46,327 nt of DNA from Clostridia bacterium (lineage in GTDB: Bacteria; Bacillota; Clostridia; TANB77; UBA1234): assembly GCA_017469465.1 (NCBI GenBank), contig JAFUGH010000009.1, positions 1 through 46,327 of the forward strand. The letters are read 5' to 3'. Positions 10,092 to 17,900 of this stretch are shown in pieces. The notes under the pieces were generated by a model. The model had not been told where the DNA came from. It saw only the letters and a program-made list of their open reading frames with translations, and did not search any database. Numbering within the stretch: position 1 is the stretch's first letter; each line of letters begins with the position of its first letter. Both the position numbers and the translations under genes were made by a program.

Positions 10092-10844
10092 ATGAAGAAA
10101 GTTATTATTGCTTTAATTTGTATAATTATTTTAGCTCTTGGAGTGATAGGTTTTTTCGTATGGCAGGATTCAAGACCAAAACCTATAAATGTACAACCTA
10201 GTGGAGAAGATAATATAACAAAGGGTCTTGCAGAACTTACGGAAGTTGTTCCTGTTACTATCAAGGAAGAAGCAAGAGGAGTTAATAGAATCGTTAATGT
10301 AACATATCCAACAATTCAATCATTCTCAAACAAAAATTTTCAAAAGTATGTAAATGATAATATTACAAAAGTCATTTTTGCTTATAGAGATGAAATTAAT
10401 GCTATTGTGGATGATGAGACACCTGCATCAAATTTGTACACTTATAATACATCGTATGAGAAATATACTCACGGAGATTATTTGAGTTTGGTTATATTAA
10501 ATGATTATCAAACTGGTGGAATTAGATCGAACAAGTGGAAAGATACTTATAATGTTAATGTTAGAAGCGAAAGACTTTTATATTTAAAAGATATTTTTGC
10601 ATCGAACGTTGACTATGAAAAAGAGATATTGGCTGAAATTAAAAAGCAGGCTGAAAAGAATCATTATGTTTTGATGAATGGTACAGGCCTAGAACAATTA
10701 AATGATAATCAAAAATTTTATATAAAAGATGAGAAATTAATTATTTATTTTGATCCTGCAGAAATTGCTCCTGCAACATACGGAGAGTTACAGTTTGAGA
10801 TGCCTTTTATACTAGAGGAAGGCAAATTTAAAGTATCTATTTGA
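10092..10844 (+). CDS. RsiV-like DUF3298 domain membrane-anchored protein
   Basis: 250 aa from ATG 10092, with AGGAGG at 10080-10085; an upstream in-frame TTG (10071) would include the ribosome site. Residues 4-23 form one hydrophobic segment (signal anchor or signal peptide); the rest is extracytoplasmic. The C-terminal half (F-Y-I-K-D-E-K-L-I-I-Y-F-D-P, then E-I-A-P and a final G-E-L-Q-F-E-M-P-F) matches DUF3298, the domain in the lysozyme-sensing anti-sigma factor RsiV. Unlike RsiV there is no cytoplasmic anti-sigma region and no sigma gene next to it, so it is better read as a stand-alone DUF3298 lipid- or wall-facing protein of unknown ligand. Confidence 0.75.
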   Translation: MKKVIIALICIIILALGVIGFFVWQDSRPKPINVQPSGEDNITKGLAELTEVVPVTIKEEARGVNRIVNVTYPTIQSFSNKNFQKYVNDNITKVIFAYRDEINAIVDDETPASNLYTYNTSYEKYTHGDYLSLVILNDYQTGGIRSNKWKDTYNVNVRSERLLYLKDIFASNVDYEKEILAEIKKQAEKNHYVLMNGTGLEQLNDNQKFYIKDEKLIIYFDPAEIAPATYGELQFEMPFILEEGKFKVSI

Positions 10845-10865
10845 GAGTAAAAGTTTTTAGAAGAG

Positions 10866-10896
10866 TGTGCACAAAATTTTTGGGGCACATTTTTTT
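10866..10896 (+). terminator. Probable terminator after the DUF3298 gene
   Basis: TGTGC (10866-10870) pairs with GCACA (10885-10889), with CAAAA/TTTTG inside, followed by seven Ts. The GTGCACAAAA arm resembles the ends of the inverted-repeat elements at 26849 and elsewhere. Confidence 0.6.
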
Positions 10897-10901
10897 ATAC
10901 A

Positions 10902-11040
10902 ATAGGAAAGTTATAGAAATTTTTGCCTGTAGCTTGCGAGTAGCAAGCGATACAAGCAAAAATTATCACATAAATTCTTTCTTATTACGTTGCAGGTATA
11001 TTTTTACATAATTAAATATTATGCGAAAATTTTGCTTCGC
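10902..11040. repeat. Non-coding imperfect palindromic region
   Basis: The 267-nt gap before the coiled-coil gene holds no gene. It contains a bulged hairpin in which TTTTTGC, TGTA and GCTTGC pair in order with GCAAGC, TACA and GCAAAAA (about 10919-10962), then a GCGAA/TTCGC hairpin near 11022-11041. ATAGGAAAGTTATA at 10902-10915 recurs with one change at 37560-37573, also just after a terminator. A possible -35 (TTGACT, 11047-11052) follows, but no well-spaced -10 could be fixed. Confidence 0.5.
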
Positions 11041-11111
11041 AATTCATTGACTTTTTTCACAAAGTGTATTATTATATCTTCGTAATCTAATAGAAAGGAG
11101 GAAAAATCATA

Positions 11112-11771
11112 ATGAATGAAGATACAAACACATTGCTTAATAAAATATATTCTTGTATTCTTGATATGCAAAAGGACATTGCAGTACTAAAGCAAGATGT
11201 TGCAGAACTTAAGGTACGTATGGATGGTTTTGAAATAAAGCTTGAAGATACAGAAAAGGGCTTAAAGGCATATGTAGATGAGAAAGTAGAAAACTTGAGA
11301 GATTATGTAGATGAGAAATTTGAAAACATGAATGTATATGTAGAAAAGAAATTTGAAGATATGAATGCATATGTAGAAAAGAAATATGAAGACATGAATG
11401 CATATGTGGATGAGAAATTTGAAGACATGAATGCATATGTAGAAAAGAAATTTGAAAATATGAATGCATATGTAGAAAAGAAATATGAAGACATGAATGC
11501 ATATGTGGATGAGAAATTTGAAGACATGAATGCATATGTAGAAAAGAAATTTGAAGACATGAATACAAATGTAGACGAAAAATTTAATAATTTTAAGATT
11601 TATGTTGACAACAAATTTAAAGCTTCAGAAGCAAGATATAAGGAGTATATTGATGACAGCATAGAAACGTTAAAAGTAGTTTTAGAAGATCAGATGGATC
11701 ATCTAGAAATTACAATTAAGAGGCCAAAAAAACTATATATTGCTGAAGAACAGGCTTTATATAATACTTAG
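11112..11771 (+). CDS. Hendecad-repeat coiled-coil protein
   Basis: 219 aa with an AAAGGAGG site before ATG 11112. After a ~52-residue heptad-like N-terminus come eleven consecutive 11-residue units of the form A-Y-V-[DE]-[EK]-K-[FY]-E-[DN]-M-N (nt 11268-11630). Hydrophobic positions recur at i, i+4, i+7 or i+8 within 11, as in right-handed or nearly straight hendecad coiled coils. No signal peptide or membrane segment is seen, so it is probably cytoplasmic. The short C-terminus is basic then acidic and non-repetitive. The function is not recognised; a structural rod or tether is the simplest reading. It is monocistronic, with a terminator downstream. Confidence 0.75.
   Translation: MNEDTNTLLNKIYSCILDMQKDIAVLKQDVAELKVRMDGFEIKLEDTEKGLKAYVDEKVENLRDYVDEKFENMNVYVEKKFEDMNAYVEKKYEDMNAYVDEKFEDMNAYVEKKFENMNAYVEKKYEDMNAYVDEKFEDMNAYVEKKFEDMNTNVDEKFNNFKIYVDNKFKASEARYKEYIDDSIETLKVVLEDQMDHLEITIKRPKKLYIAEEQALYNT
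11268..11630 (+). repeat. 33-bp tandem repeats with 99-bp higher-order unit
   Basis: Eleven in-frame 33-bp units. Units 4-6 (11367-11465) and 7-9 (11466-11564) form two near-identical 99-bp blocks, pointing to recent expansion by a three-unit step. All unit lengths keep the reading frame. Confidence 0.85.
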
Positions 11772-11825
11772 GATGTGATAAAAAAGATAAAGTTTTGGGG
11801 GAGTAAAATGAATATTTTTTAAAAT

Positions 11826-11860
11826 GAGGATTTACATAGATTGTAAATTCTCGTTTTTTT
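11826..11860 (+). terminator. Terminator of the coiled-coil gene
   Basis: GAGGATTTACA (11826-11836) pairs with TGTAAATTCTC (11842-11852; one G-T pair), followed by seven Ts. Confidence 0.85.
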
Positions 11861-11869
11861 GTATATAAT
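11841..11869 (+). promoter_or_regulatory. Putative promoter of ylmH
   Basis: TTGTAA at 11841-11846, a 17-nt spacer and TATAAT at 11864-11869. The -35 lies inside the 3' arm of the preceding terminator. Confidence 0.5.
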
Positions 11870-11930
11870 AATGTGATAATAAAATCGAAAAAAATGAAGT
11901 AGTAATTAAAACACTCAAATGGAGGTAATT

Positions 11931-12593
11931 GTGGAATACAACATTGCTAAGATTAAAGACAAAATTAGGAGTTATGAAAAAAATGGAAATGAAACTTCTA
12001 CATATTTTTTGACACCGGCTCAAGTGCAAGAAGCAATTTTTGTACTTAGAGGTTATGATTATACGTTAAGTGGGGGATTTAGTGAAGCAGAACGTAAAAT
12101 CATCATCATTGGTAATAAGGAAGCAAACATAGGAAAGTATTTAAGCATTATTAGAGTTCAAAGTTTTCAAAAAGAACTTCATCATCCAAATGTCCTTGGT
12201 AGTGTGTTAGGACTTGGTATCAAGCGTGAAATGATTGGTGATATCATTGTAAAAGATAAATGCTGTGATATAATAATAATTCGAGAGATGAAAGAATATA
12301 TTTTAAATAATTTACACATGATTGGTAGTGAAAAAGTTGAAGCTCGTGAAGTTAATTTAAAAGAAATATTAAGTATAGATGCACAAAAGAAAGTTAGAAA
12401 TATTAGTGTTGCTTCATTAAGGCTTGATGCAGTTATTAGTGTGGCATTTGGAATATCAAGAGAAAAGAGTAACAGTTTAGTAAGCCAAGAAAAGATTTTA
12501 ATCAATTTTTTGCCATGTACAAATAATTCTAAGACAATTAAAGCGGGTGATTTAATTTCTGCTCGAGGATTTCGGAAGAATAAAAATAGTTGA
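11931..12593 (+). CDS. ylmH: YlmH-type S4-domain RNA-binding protein
   Basis: 220 aa. The start is GTG 11931, with GGAGG at 11921-11925; an ATG at 11919 would overlap the ribosome site. The central motif L-G-S-V-L-G-L-G-I-K-R-E-M-I-G-D-I is the YlmH hallmark. A C-terminal S4 RNA-binding fold follows (S-L-R-L-D-A-V-I-S, then K-x-x-x-L-V and I-K-A-G-D-L-I-S). YlmH proteins bind ribosomes and tRNA and have been linked to rescue of stalled ribosomes and to division clusters. In B. subtilis ylmH lies downstream of ylmE-F-G; here it stands alone before dgt. The protein is shorter than the ~257-aa B. subtilis form, mainly at the N-terminus. Confidence 0.85.
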   Translation: MEYNIAKIKDKIRSYEKNGNETSTYFLTPAQVQEAIFVLRGYDYTLSGGFSEAERKIIIIGNKEANIGKYLSIIRVQSFQKELHHPNVLGSVLGLGIKREMIGDIIVKDKCCDIIIIREMKEYILNNLHMIGSEKVEAREVNLKEILSIDAQKKVRNISVASLRLDAVISVAFGISREKSNSLVSQEKILINFLPCTNNSKTIKAGDLISARGFRKNKNS

Positions 12594-12665
12594 AATAGTA
12601 CGGAGAAACTAGAAAAGGTAGGATGAAAATTAAAGCTGAAATATATTGAAGAAGGAGAGAAAAGT

Positions 12666-13835
12666 ATGATGCATGAAATAGAAAATGAAATTTTATTAAA
12701 TAGTGATATGATTGAATCATATTTATCACCTTATGCTTGTAGGTCTAATCAAGCTTATAGATTTAAAAGAGAAAGTAGGAAAAAAGAATTTAATATTCGA
12801 AGTGAATTTTCGAGAGATGCAGATAGAATTTTACATTCAACGGCGTATACAAGATATATGGACAAAACACAAGTATTTTCGCTATTTAACAATGACTTAA
12901 TTACTCATAGGGGATTGCATGTTCAGTTTGTATCAAAAATTGCACGAACTATAGGAAGAGCATTAAAACTAAATGAGGACTTGATTGAAGCAATAGCTCT
13001 CGGACATGACTTAGGTCATGTACCTTTCGGGCATACTGGAGAAAGATATCTATCAAATATATGTGAAAATAAGGGTATTGGATATTTTCATCATAATGTA
13101 CAAAGTGTAAGAGTACTTAGTGAATTAGAAAAACATGGTAAAGGACTTAATATTACCGTTCAAGTTTTAGATGGAATTCTTTGTCACAATGGTGAAATCC
13201 TTTCAAGAAGATATGTGCCAAATTTTGAAAAAACACCAGAAGACTTTTTGGCAGAATATGAATGCTCATCTAGAGATAAAGATTTTGATAAAACAATACG
13301 TCCTATGACTCTAGAGGGATGTGTTGTGAGAATTTCAGATATTATTGCATACATAGGGAGAGATATAGAGGACGCGATAAAAGTGAAATTAATGGAAAGA
13401 AAAGAATTACCAACAGGTGTGACCAGTGTGCTAGGTGATAATAATTCAACAATAATAGACATTTTGGTAGAGGACTTGATTATACATAGTTATGATAAGT
13501 CGTATTTAGAATTTTCAAGTGAAAAATATGTGGCACTTAAAAAACTACTTGAGTTTAATTATAAACACATTTATTCAAATCCAAAGAAGGAAGATCGAGA
13601 AGAAAAATATAGAGGTTTATTTGTGAATTTATATGAATCATTAAAAAATGATTTAGAAAATAAAAGAGGTAGAATCTATAATTATTATTTAGAGATGAAT
13701 AAAAACTATACAAAATCGAATTCTTTTGATAAAATAATAGTCGATTTTGTGGCAGGAATGACTGATAAATATTTTATCAATCAATATAAAGAGGCATTTT
13801 TGCCAAAGATGTTTAATTTAACGGTTGACGAATAA
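12666..13835 (+). CDS. dgt: dGTP triphosphohydrolase-like HD protein
   Basis: 389 aa; a ribosome site (GAAGGAGAG) precedes two possible ATGs at 12666 and 12669. The HD-superfamily metal site is intact: H81 and H85 in T-H-R-G-L-H, H114-D115 in G-H-D-L-G-H, F-H-H-N, and a later Asp in R-I-S-D-I-I-A-Y. The S-R-D-A-D-R-I-L-H-S-x-A-Y-T-R-x-x-D-K-T-Q-V segment near residues 50-70 is typical of deoxyguanosine-triphosphate triphosphohydrolases. The enzyme cleaves dNTPs to nucleoside and triphosphate. In many clostridia this gene lies beside dnaG and sigA; here its neighbours are ylmH and an ABC-F gene 16 nt downstream, so dgt and the ABC-F gene are probably co-transcribed. Confidence 0.88.
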   Translation: MMHEIENEILLNSDMIESYLSPYACRSNQAYRFKRESRKKEFNIRSEFSRDADRILHSTAYTRYMDKTQVFSLFNNDLITHRGLHVQFVSKIARTIGRALKLNEDLIEAIALGHDLGHVPFGHTGERYLSNICENKGIGYFHHNVQSVRVLSELEKHGKGLNITVQVLDGILCHNGEILSRRYVPNFEKTPEDFLAEYECSSRDKDFDKTIRPMTLEGCVVRISDIIAYIGRDIEDAIKVKLMERKELPTGVTSVLGDNNSTIIDILVEDLIIHSYDKSYLEFSSEKYVALKKLLEFNYKHIYSNPKKEDREEKYRGLFVNLYESLKNDLENKRGRIYNYYLEMNKNYTKSNSFDKIIVDFVAGMTDKYFINQYKEAFLPKMFNLTVDE

Positions 13836-13851
13836 AAAAGGAGAAATAATT

Positions 13852-15471
13852 ATGATTAGTGCAAATGGAGTAACTTTAAGATTCGGAAAGAGAACACTTT
13901 TCGAGAATGTAAATATTAAATTTTCACCAGGAAATTGTTATGGCTTAATTGGTGCAAATGGTGCTGGAAAAACAACATTTTTGAAGATCTTATCTGGAGA
14001 AATAGAACCATCGCAAGGTGATGTTACCATGAATCCAGGAGAAAGACTTTCTGTCTTAAAACAAGATCATCATGCTTACGAAGAGGAAGTGGTATTGCAA
14101 ACGGTAATTATGGGAAATCATTTGCTGTATGAGATTATGAAAGAGAAAGATGCCTTGTATTCTAAACCGGATTTTTCTGAGGAAGACGGAATTAAAGCTG
14201 GTGAACTAGAGGCAAAATTTGCTGAAATGGACGGATGGAATGCAGAAAGTGATGCTGCTCAACTTCTAAATGGACTTGGGTTGGAGACAGAATTTCATGA
14301 TAAATTAATGAAGGAATTAACTGAAACACAAAAAGTAAAAGTACTTCTTGCACAAGCACTTTTTGGAAATCCTGATGTACTTCTTTTAGACGAACCTACA
14401 AACTATCTTGACTTAGAAGCAATTGAGTGGCTTGAAGATTTCTTGATTAATTTTGAAAATACTGTAATTGTGGTATCTCATGATAGATATTTTTTAAATA
14501 CAGTTTGTACACATATCGCGGATATAGATTTTGGCAAAATTCAAGTTTATACAGGTAATTATGATTTTTGGTATGAATCTAGTCAACTTGCTTTGAAGCA
14601 AATGAAAGATGCAAATAAGAAAAAAGAAGATAAAATCAAAGAATTACAAGAGTTTATTAGAAGATTTAGTGCAAACGCTTCAAAATCAAAGCAGGCAACT
14701 TCTCGTAAGAAATTACTTGAAAAAATTGAATTGGATGAGATTAAACCATCTAATAGGAAGTATCCATACATTCATTTTGAAATGGATAGAGAGCCTGGCA
14801 AGGAAATTTTGTTTGTAGAAGGAATTACGAAGAGTTCTTCTGAAGGAAAGAAAATGTTAAACAATGTTTCTATTAATGTTCAACAAGGCGATAAAATTGC
14901 TTTCGTAGGACCTATGGGAGCTGCAAAGACAGAGCTTTTTGAAATATTAACAGATAATAGCGCACAAGAAAGTGGAGAATATAGATTTGGTATTACAACA
15001 TCTGTTGCATATTTTCCAAAGGATAATTCGAGTGAATTCTCACAAGACTTGTCTATTGTTGATTGGTTAATGCAATATTCAAAGATTAAAGAGGAGACTT
15101 TTGTAAGAGGGTTCTTGGGAAGAATGCTGTTTTCTGGTGAAGAAGCTTTAAAAAAAGTGAATGTGTTATCTGGTGGTGAAAAAGTGAGGTGTATGCTTGC
15201 AAAAATGATGCTTTCAGGTGCAAATGTTTTAATTTTTGATGAACCAACTAACCATTTAGATTTGGAATCTATTACAGCATTAAACAACGGGTTGGAAGCT
15301 TTTAAAGGTGTTATTTTATTTACTTCCCATGATCATCAATTAGTACAAACAGTTGCTAATAGAATTATTGAGATTACTCCGAATGGAATTATCGATAAAC
15401 GTATGACATATGATGAGTATTTGGAAAGTGATGAGATGGCAAAAAAGAGAGAGGCTGCATATGAGATGTAG
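13852..15471 (+). CDS. YkpA/YbiT-subfamily ABC-F ATPase
   Basis: 539 aa from ATG 13852, with AAAGGAG just upstream; it starts M-I-S-A-N-G-V-T-L-R-F-G as YkpA-type proteins do. It has two ABC domains and no membrane segment. NBD1 has an intact Walker A (34-42, G-A-N-G-A-G-K-T-T) and Walker B (D180-E181) but a degenerate signature (156-160, L-T-E-T-Q). NBD2 has a degenerate Walker A (353-361, G-P-M-G-A-A-K-T-E), an intact signature (439-443, L-S-G-G-E) and Walker B (D463-E464). In the composite dimer only one ATP site is therefore canonical. From memory, B. subtilis YkpA also has a degenerate second Walker A, so this is largely a subfamily trait. ABC-F proteins act on the ribosome E site; this subfamily is not generally a resistance factor. 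Confidence 0.88.
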   Translation: MISANGVTLRFGKRTLFENVNIKFSPGNCYGLIGANGAGKTTFLKILSGEIEPSQGDVTMNPGERLSVLKQDHHAYEEEVVLQTVIMGNHLLYEIMKEKDALYSKPDFSEEDGIKAGELEAKFAEMDGWNAESDAAQLLNGLGLETEFHDKLMKELTETQKVKVLLAQALFGNPDVLLLDEPTNYLDLEAIEWLEDFLINFENTVIVVSHDRYFLNTVCTHIADIDFGKIQVYTGNYDFWYESSQLALKQMKDANKKKEDKIKELQEFIRRFSANASKSKQATSRKKLLEKIELDEIKPSNRKYPYIHFEMDREPGKEILFVEGITKSSSEGKKMLNNVSINVQQGDKIAFVGPMGAAKTELFEILTDNSAQESGEYRFGITTSVAYFPKDNSSEFSQDLSIVDWLMQYSKIKEETFVRGFLGRMLFSGEEALKKVNVLSGGEKVRCMLAKMMLSGANVLIFDEPTNHLDLESITALNNGLEAFKGVILFTSHDHQLVQTVANRIIEITPNGIIDKRMTYDEYLESDEMAKKREAAYEM

Positions 15472-15519
15472 CGGAGCACATCATATTCCATATATAATGG
15501 ACGATATTTTAGTATTGTT

Positions 15520-15544
15520 GTATGACGAACACAGTTCGCCATAC
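15520..15544. repeat. REP-like palindrome (GACGAAC/GTTCGCC type)
   Basis: GTATGACGAAC, loop ACA, GTTCGCCATAC: a nearly perfect hairpin with one mismatch. A decayed GGAGCAC half-element lies at ~15474-15480, just after the ABC-F stop codon. The order (GGAGCAC type, then GCGAAC type) is the same as in the array at 19086-19342. Confidence 0.65.
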
Positions 15545-15595
15545 GAGAATTAACCAAATAAAATGCATGATGAGAATTGAAAGGGATGAAAGGTT

Positions 15596-17113
15596 ATGAA
15601 AAAATTTTTAAAAAGTGGTTGGTTTAAATTTATTATTTTAATACTTGTTATTATTGCAATTTCTACAGCTTTTTACTTCAAAGAAGATGTACCTCAGACA
15701 TATCGTACGGCATCTGTTACGAGAGGAAATATTGAATCTTCTGTGGAAGGAAGTGGAGCGATTAGTTCTAGCGAATCCAGAAAAGTTTATTCTAAAGTAT
15801 CTAGTGAAGTTTTAAGTGTATTACATAAAGAAGGCGATTTTGTAAAAGAAGGTGAAGCTCTCGTGACGCTTGATTCTAGTACACTTGATTCTTCTATAGA
15901 TAGCCAAAAAATTGCAATCGAACAAGCAAATCTTTCAATTCAAAATATTAATAAGCAAATTGCAGATTTAACAATTGTTGCTAATAGTGCAGGGTATGTT
16001 TCCAACCTTACTATTGGGGAGGGAAGTTATATTACAACGAGTATGCAAGTTTGTGATATTGTGGAAGAGGGACAGTATGAAATTGTACTTCCCTTCGGAT
16101 ATAGTGAAGTAAATAAAATACAAATTGGAAATTCTGCTAAAATACAATTAATTGAAAATTTTGCCACATTAGATGGTGTGGTTACGAAAGTTAGTGAAAT
16201 GAGAAAACTTGCAACGGGTAGTAGTCAAGTTGTTGACGTAACGATAAAAGTCTCAACATCTGGTTATTCTTTAGCGGGTGCACAAGGGAAAGGCGAAATA
16301 ATTGTTAATGGAACAAGACAAGGAAGCACATCTAGTGGTACTTTTAAAATGGTTAGTTCTAATGTGGTAAGAGCAAAATCTACTGGAACAGTTGAAAAAC
16401 TAAATGTGTATGAAGGAAAATATGTTAATGTTGGCGATGTTGTTGCAGTATTATCTAATGAAGATTTAAACTCCAGTTTAAAAAATGCAAGATTAACATT
16501 GCAAAATTTAAATACACAATATGCTTCTATAAAAGACCAATTGGATAATTATACAATAAAGGCTCCATTAAGTGGCACAATTACGGCACAATCCATTACA
16601 AATGGAGATATGATTGCTGCAGGGACACCTATTTTAACAATTTCGAATAAAGATTTACTTGAATTTAAGATTCCAGTTGATGAACTTGATATTGCAAAAT
16701 TAAATTATGATGAGGAAGTTAGGGTCACAATCGATGCATTGGAAGAAACGCAAGATGCTCCAATTCAAGGAAAAATAACAAAATTGCCTTTAGAAGGAAC
16801 ATCTACAGCAGGAGTTACAGAATACTTTGTAACTGTACAAATTCCTGGTGACGAAAATATTAGAATTTCTATGAATGCCAATGCAAAGATTATTACACAT
16901 AGTCAAAAAGATGTACTAATGGTACCTGTTGATAGTGTGACAAAAGAAAATGGAGATTCTTATGTGACGGTTGTATTAGAAGATGGTACAACAGAGCGAA
17001 AGCTAGTAGAACTTGGCGAAAGAAATGTTTCTTATGTAGAGATTAAGAGTGGCTTAAGTGAAGGAGAAAAAGTTGTAATTCCACAAATAAGTGATAGTTA
17101 TAGCTGGTTTTAA
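15596..17113 (+). CDS. HlyD/MacA-family efflux adaptor with two lipoyl-hairpin modules
   Basis: 505 aa. Residues 9-27 are a membrane anchor; the rest is extracytoplasmic. A first lipoyl half (~62-92, ending E-G-D-F-V-K-E-G-E-A-L-V) leads into a short coiled coil (~95-122) and a second half (A-G-Y-V-S-N-L). A second full set follows: a lipoyl half at ~262-290 (Y-E-G-K-Y-V-N-V-G-D-V-V), a hairpin at ~291-322, and A-P-L-S-G-T-I-T at ~324-331. Beta-barrel and membrane-proximal domains come last. It precedes an ABC ATPase and a MacB-type permease, an arrangement like MacAB or B. subtilis YknXYZ. A substrate such as a peptide or toxin is not predictable. Most adaptors have one such module, so the internal duplication is unusual. 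Confidence 0.85.
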   Translation: MKKFLKSGWFKFIILILVIIAISTAFYFKEDVPQTYRTASVTRGNIESSVEGSGAISSSESRKVYSKVSSEVLSVLHKEGDFVKEGEALVTLDSSTLDSSIDSQKIAIEQANLSIQNINKQIADLTIVANSAGYVSNLTIGEGSYITTSMQVCDIVEEGQYEIVLPFGYSEVNKIQIGNSAKIQLIENFATLDGVVTKVSEMRKLATGSSQVVDVTIKVSTSGYSLAGAQGKGEIIVNGTRQGSTSSGTFKMVSSNVVRAKSTGTVEKLNVYEGKYVNVGDVVAVLSNEDLNSSLKNARLTLQNLNTQYASIKDQLDNYTIKAPLSGTITAQSITNGDMIAAGTPILTISNKDLLEFKIPVDELDIAKLNYDEEVRVTIDALEETQDAPIQGKITKLPLEGTSTAGVTEYFVTVQIPGDENIRISMNANAKIITHSQKDVLMVPVDSVTKENGDSYVTVVLEDGTTERKLVELGERNVSYVEIKSGLSEGEKVVIPQISDSYSWF

Positions 17114-17137
17114 TTGAAAAGTGAGATATGCAAACTG

Positions 17138-17165
17138 TATGTCCAACGATGTGTGCCACTACGAA
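17138..17165. repeat. Decayed copy of the REP-like palindrome
   Basis: By eye, 23 of 28 positions match the unit at 19125-19152, including the 3' part GCCACTACGAA. It lies in the 90-nt gap between the adaptor and ATPase genes. Confidence 0.6.
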
Positions 17166-17203
17166 GTGTGACGGATAGTTACAAAAAATGAGGAGGAGAT
17201 TTC

Positions 17204-17884
17204 TTGATAAGGTTGGAACATATTTTTAAAATATATACCATGGGTGAAAATAAGGTTTATGCTTTGGATGATGTATCGTTGCATATTGCACCACATGAAT
17301 TTGTATCAATTATCGGTCCTTCTGGTTCCGGTAAGTCTACACTTATGAATATGCTTGGATGTTTGGATGTTCCAACGCAAGGAAGATATTTTTTGGATGG
17401 AACGGATATTAGTGAAAAAACAGATGATGAATTGGCAGAGATAAGAAATCAAAAAATAGGTTTTGTTTTTCAGGGGTTTAATCTACTTCCAAAACTCACA
17501 GCAATTGAAAATGTTGAATTGCCACTTATTTATTCAAATGTGAGTAGTAGAGAAAGACATAAAAGAGCAAAAGAAGCATTAGAAAGAGTTGGACTAGGTG
17601 ATAGAGTTGATCATAGACCTACTGAACTTTCTGGTGGACAACAACAAAGAGTAGCAATCGCTAGAGCATTAATCACGAATCCTCCCATTATTTTAGGTGA
17701 TGAGCCAACAGGAAATTTGGATTCTAAGTCGGGAAAAGAAGTAATGGAAATTTTTAAAGAATTAAATGCAAATGGAAATACGGTGATTTTGATTACACAT
17801 GATTCAGGTGTTGCTGCTCAAGCAAAAAGAATTGTTAGAATACAAGATGGAAAGTTGTATGAGGATAATCCGGCATACAAGTGA
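17204..17884 (+). CDS. MacB/LolD-type ABC transporter ATPase
   Basis: 226 aa with a TTG start at 17204 set by AGGAGGAG at 17191-17198. Walker A is at 38-46 (G-P-S-G-S-G-K-S-T), signature L-S-G-G-Q-Q-Q-R at 142-149, Walker B ends at D166-E167, and there is an H-loop in L-I-T-H-D. The G-D-E-P-T-G-N-L-D motif is typical of the MacB/LolD/FtsE group. It powers the permease encoded 16 nt downstream. The cytoplasmic ATPase, the adaptor and the permease form one operon for export or mechanotransmission across the membrane. Confidence 0.93.
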   Translation: MIRLEHIFKIYTMGENKVYALDDVSLHIAPHEFVSIIGPSGSGKSTLMNMLGCLDVPTQGRYFLDGTDISEKTDDELAEIRNQKIGFVFQGFNLLPKLTAIENVELPLIYSNVSSRERHKRAKEALERVGLGDRVDHRPTELSGGQQQRVAIARALITNPPIILGDEPTGNLDSKSGKEVMEIFKELNANGNTVILITHDSGVAAQAKRIVRIQDGKLYEDNPAYK

Positions 17885-17900
17885 AAGGAATGAGGCTAAA

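Noticed and set aside
11209..11568. Long minus-strand frames of 85-119 codons opposite the hendecad repeats
   Set aside because: They are complements of the 33-bp repeat, have no ribosome site, and disappear outside the repeat.
11808..11822. Five-codon ORF (ATGAATATTTTTTAA) after a GGGGGAG site
   Set aside because: Too short to support; it lies directly before the terminator of the coiled-coil gene.
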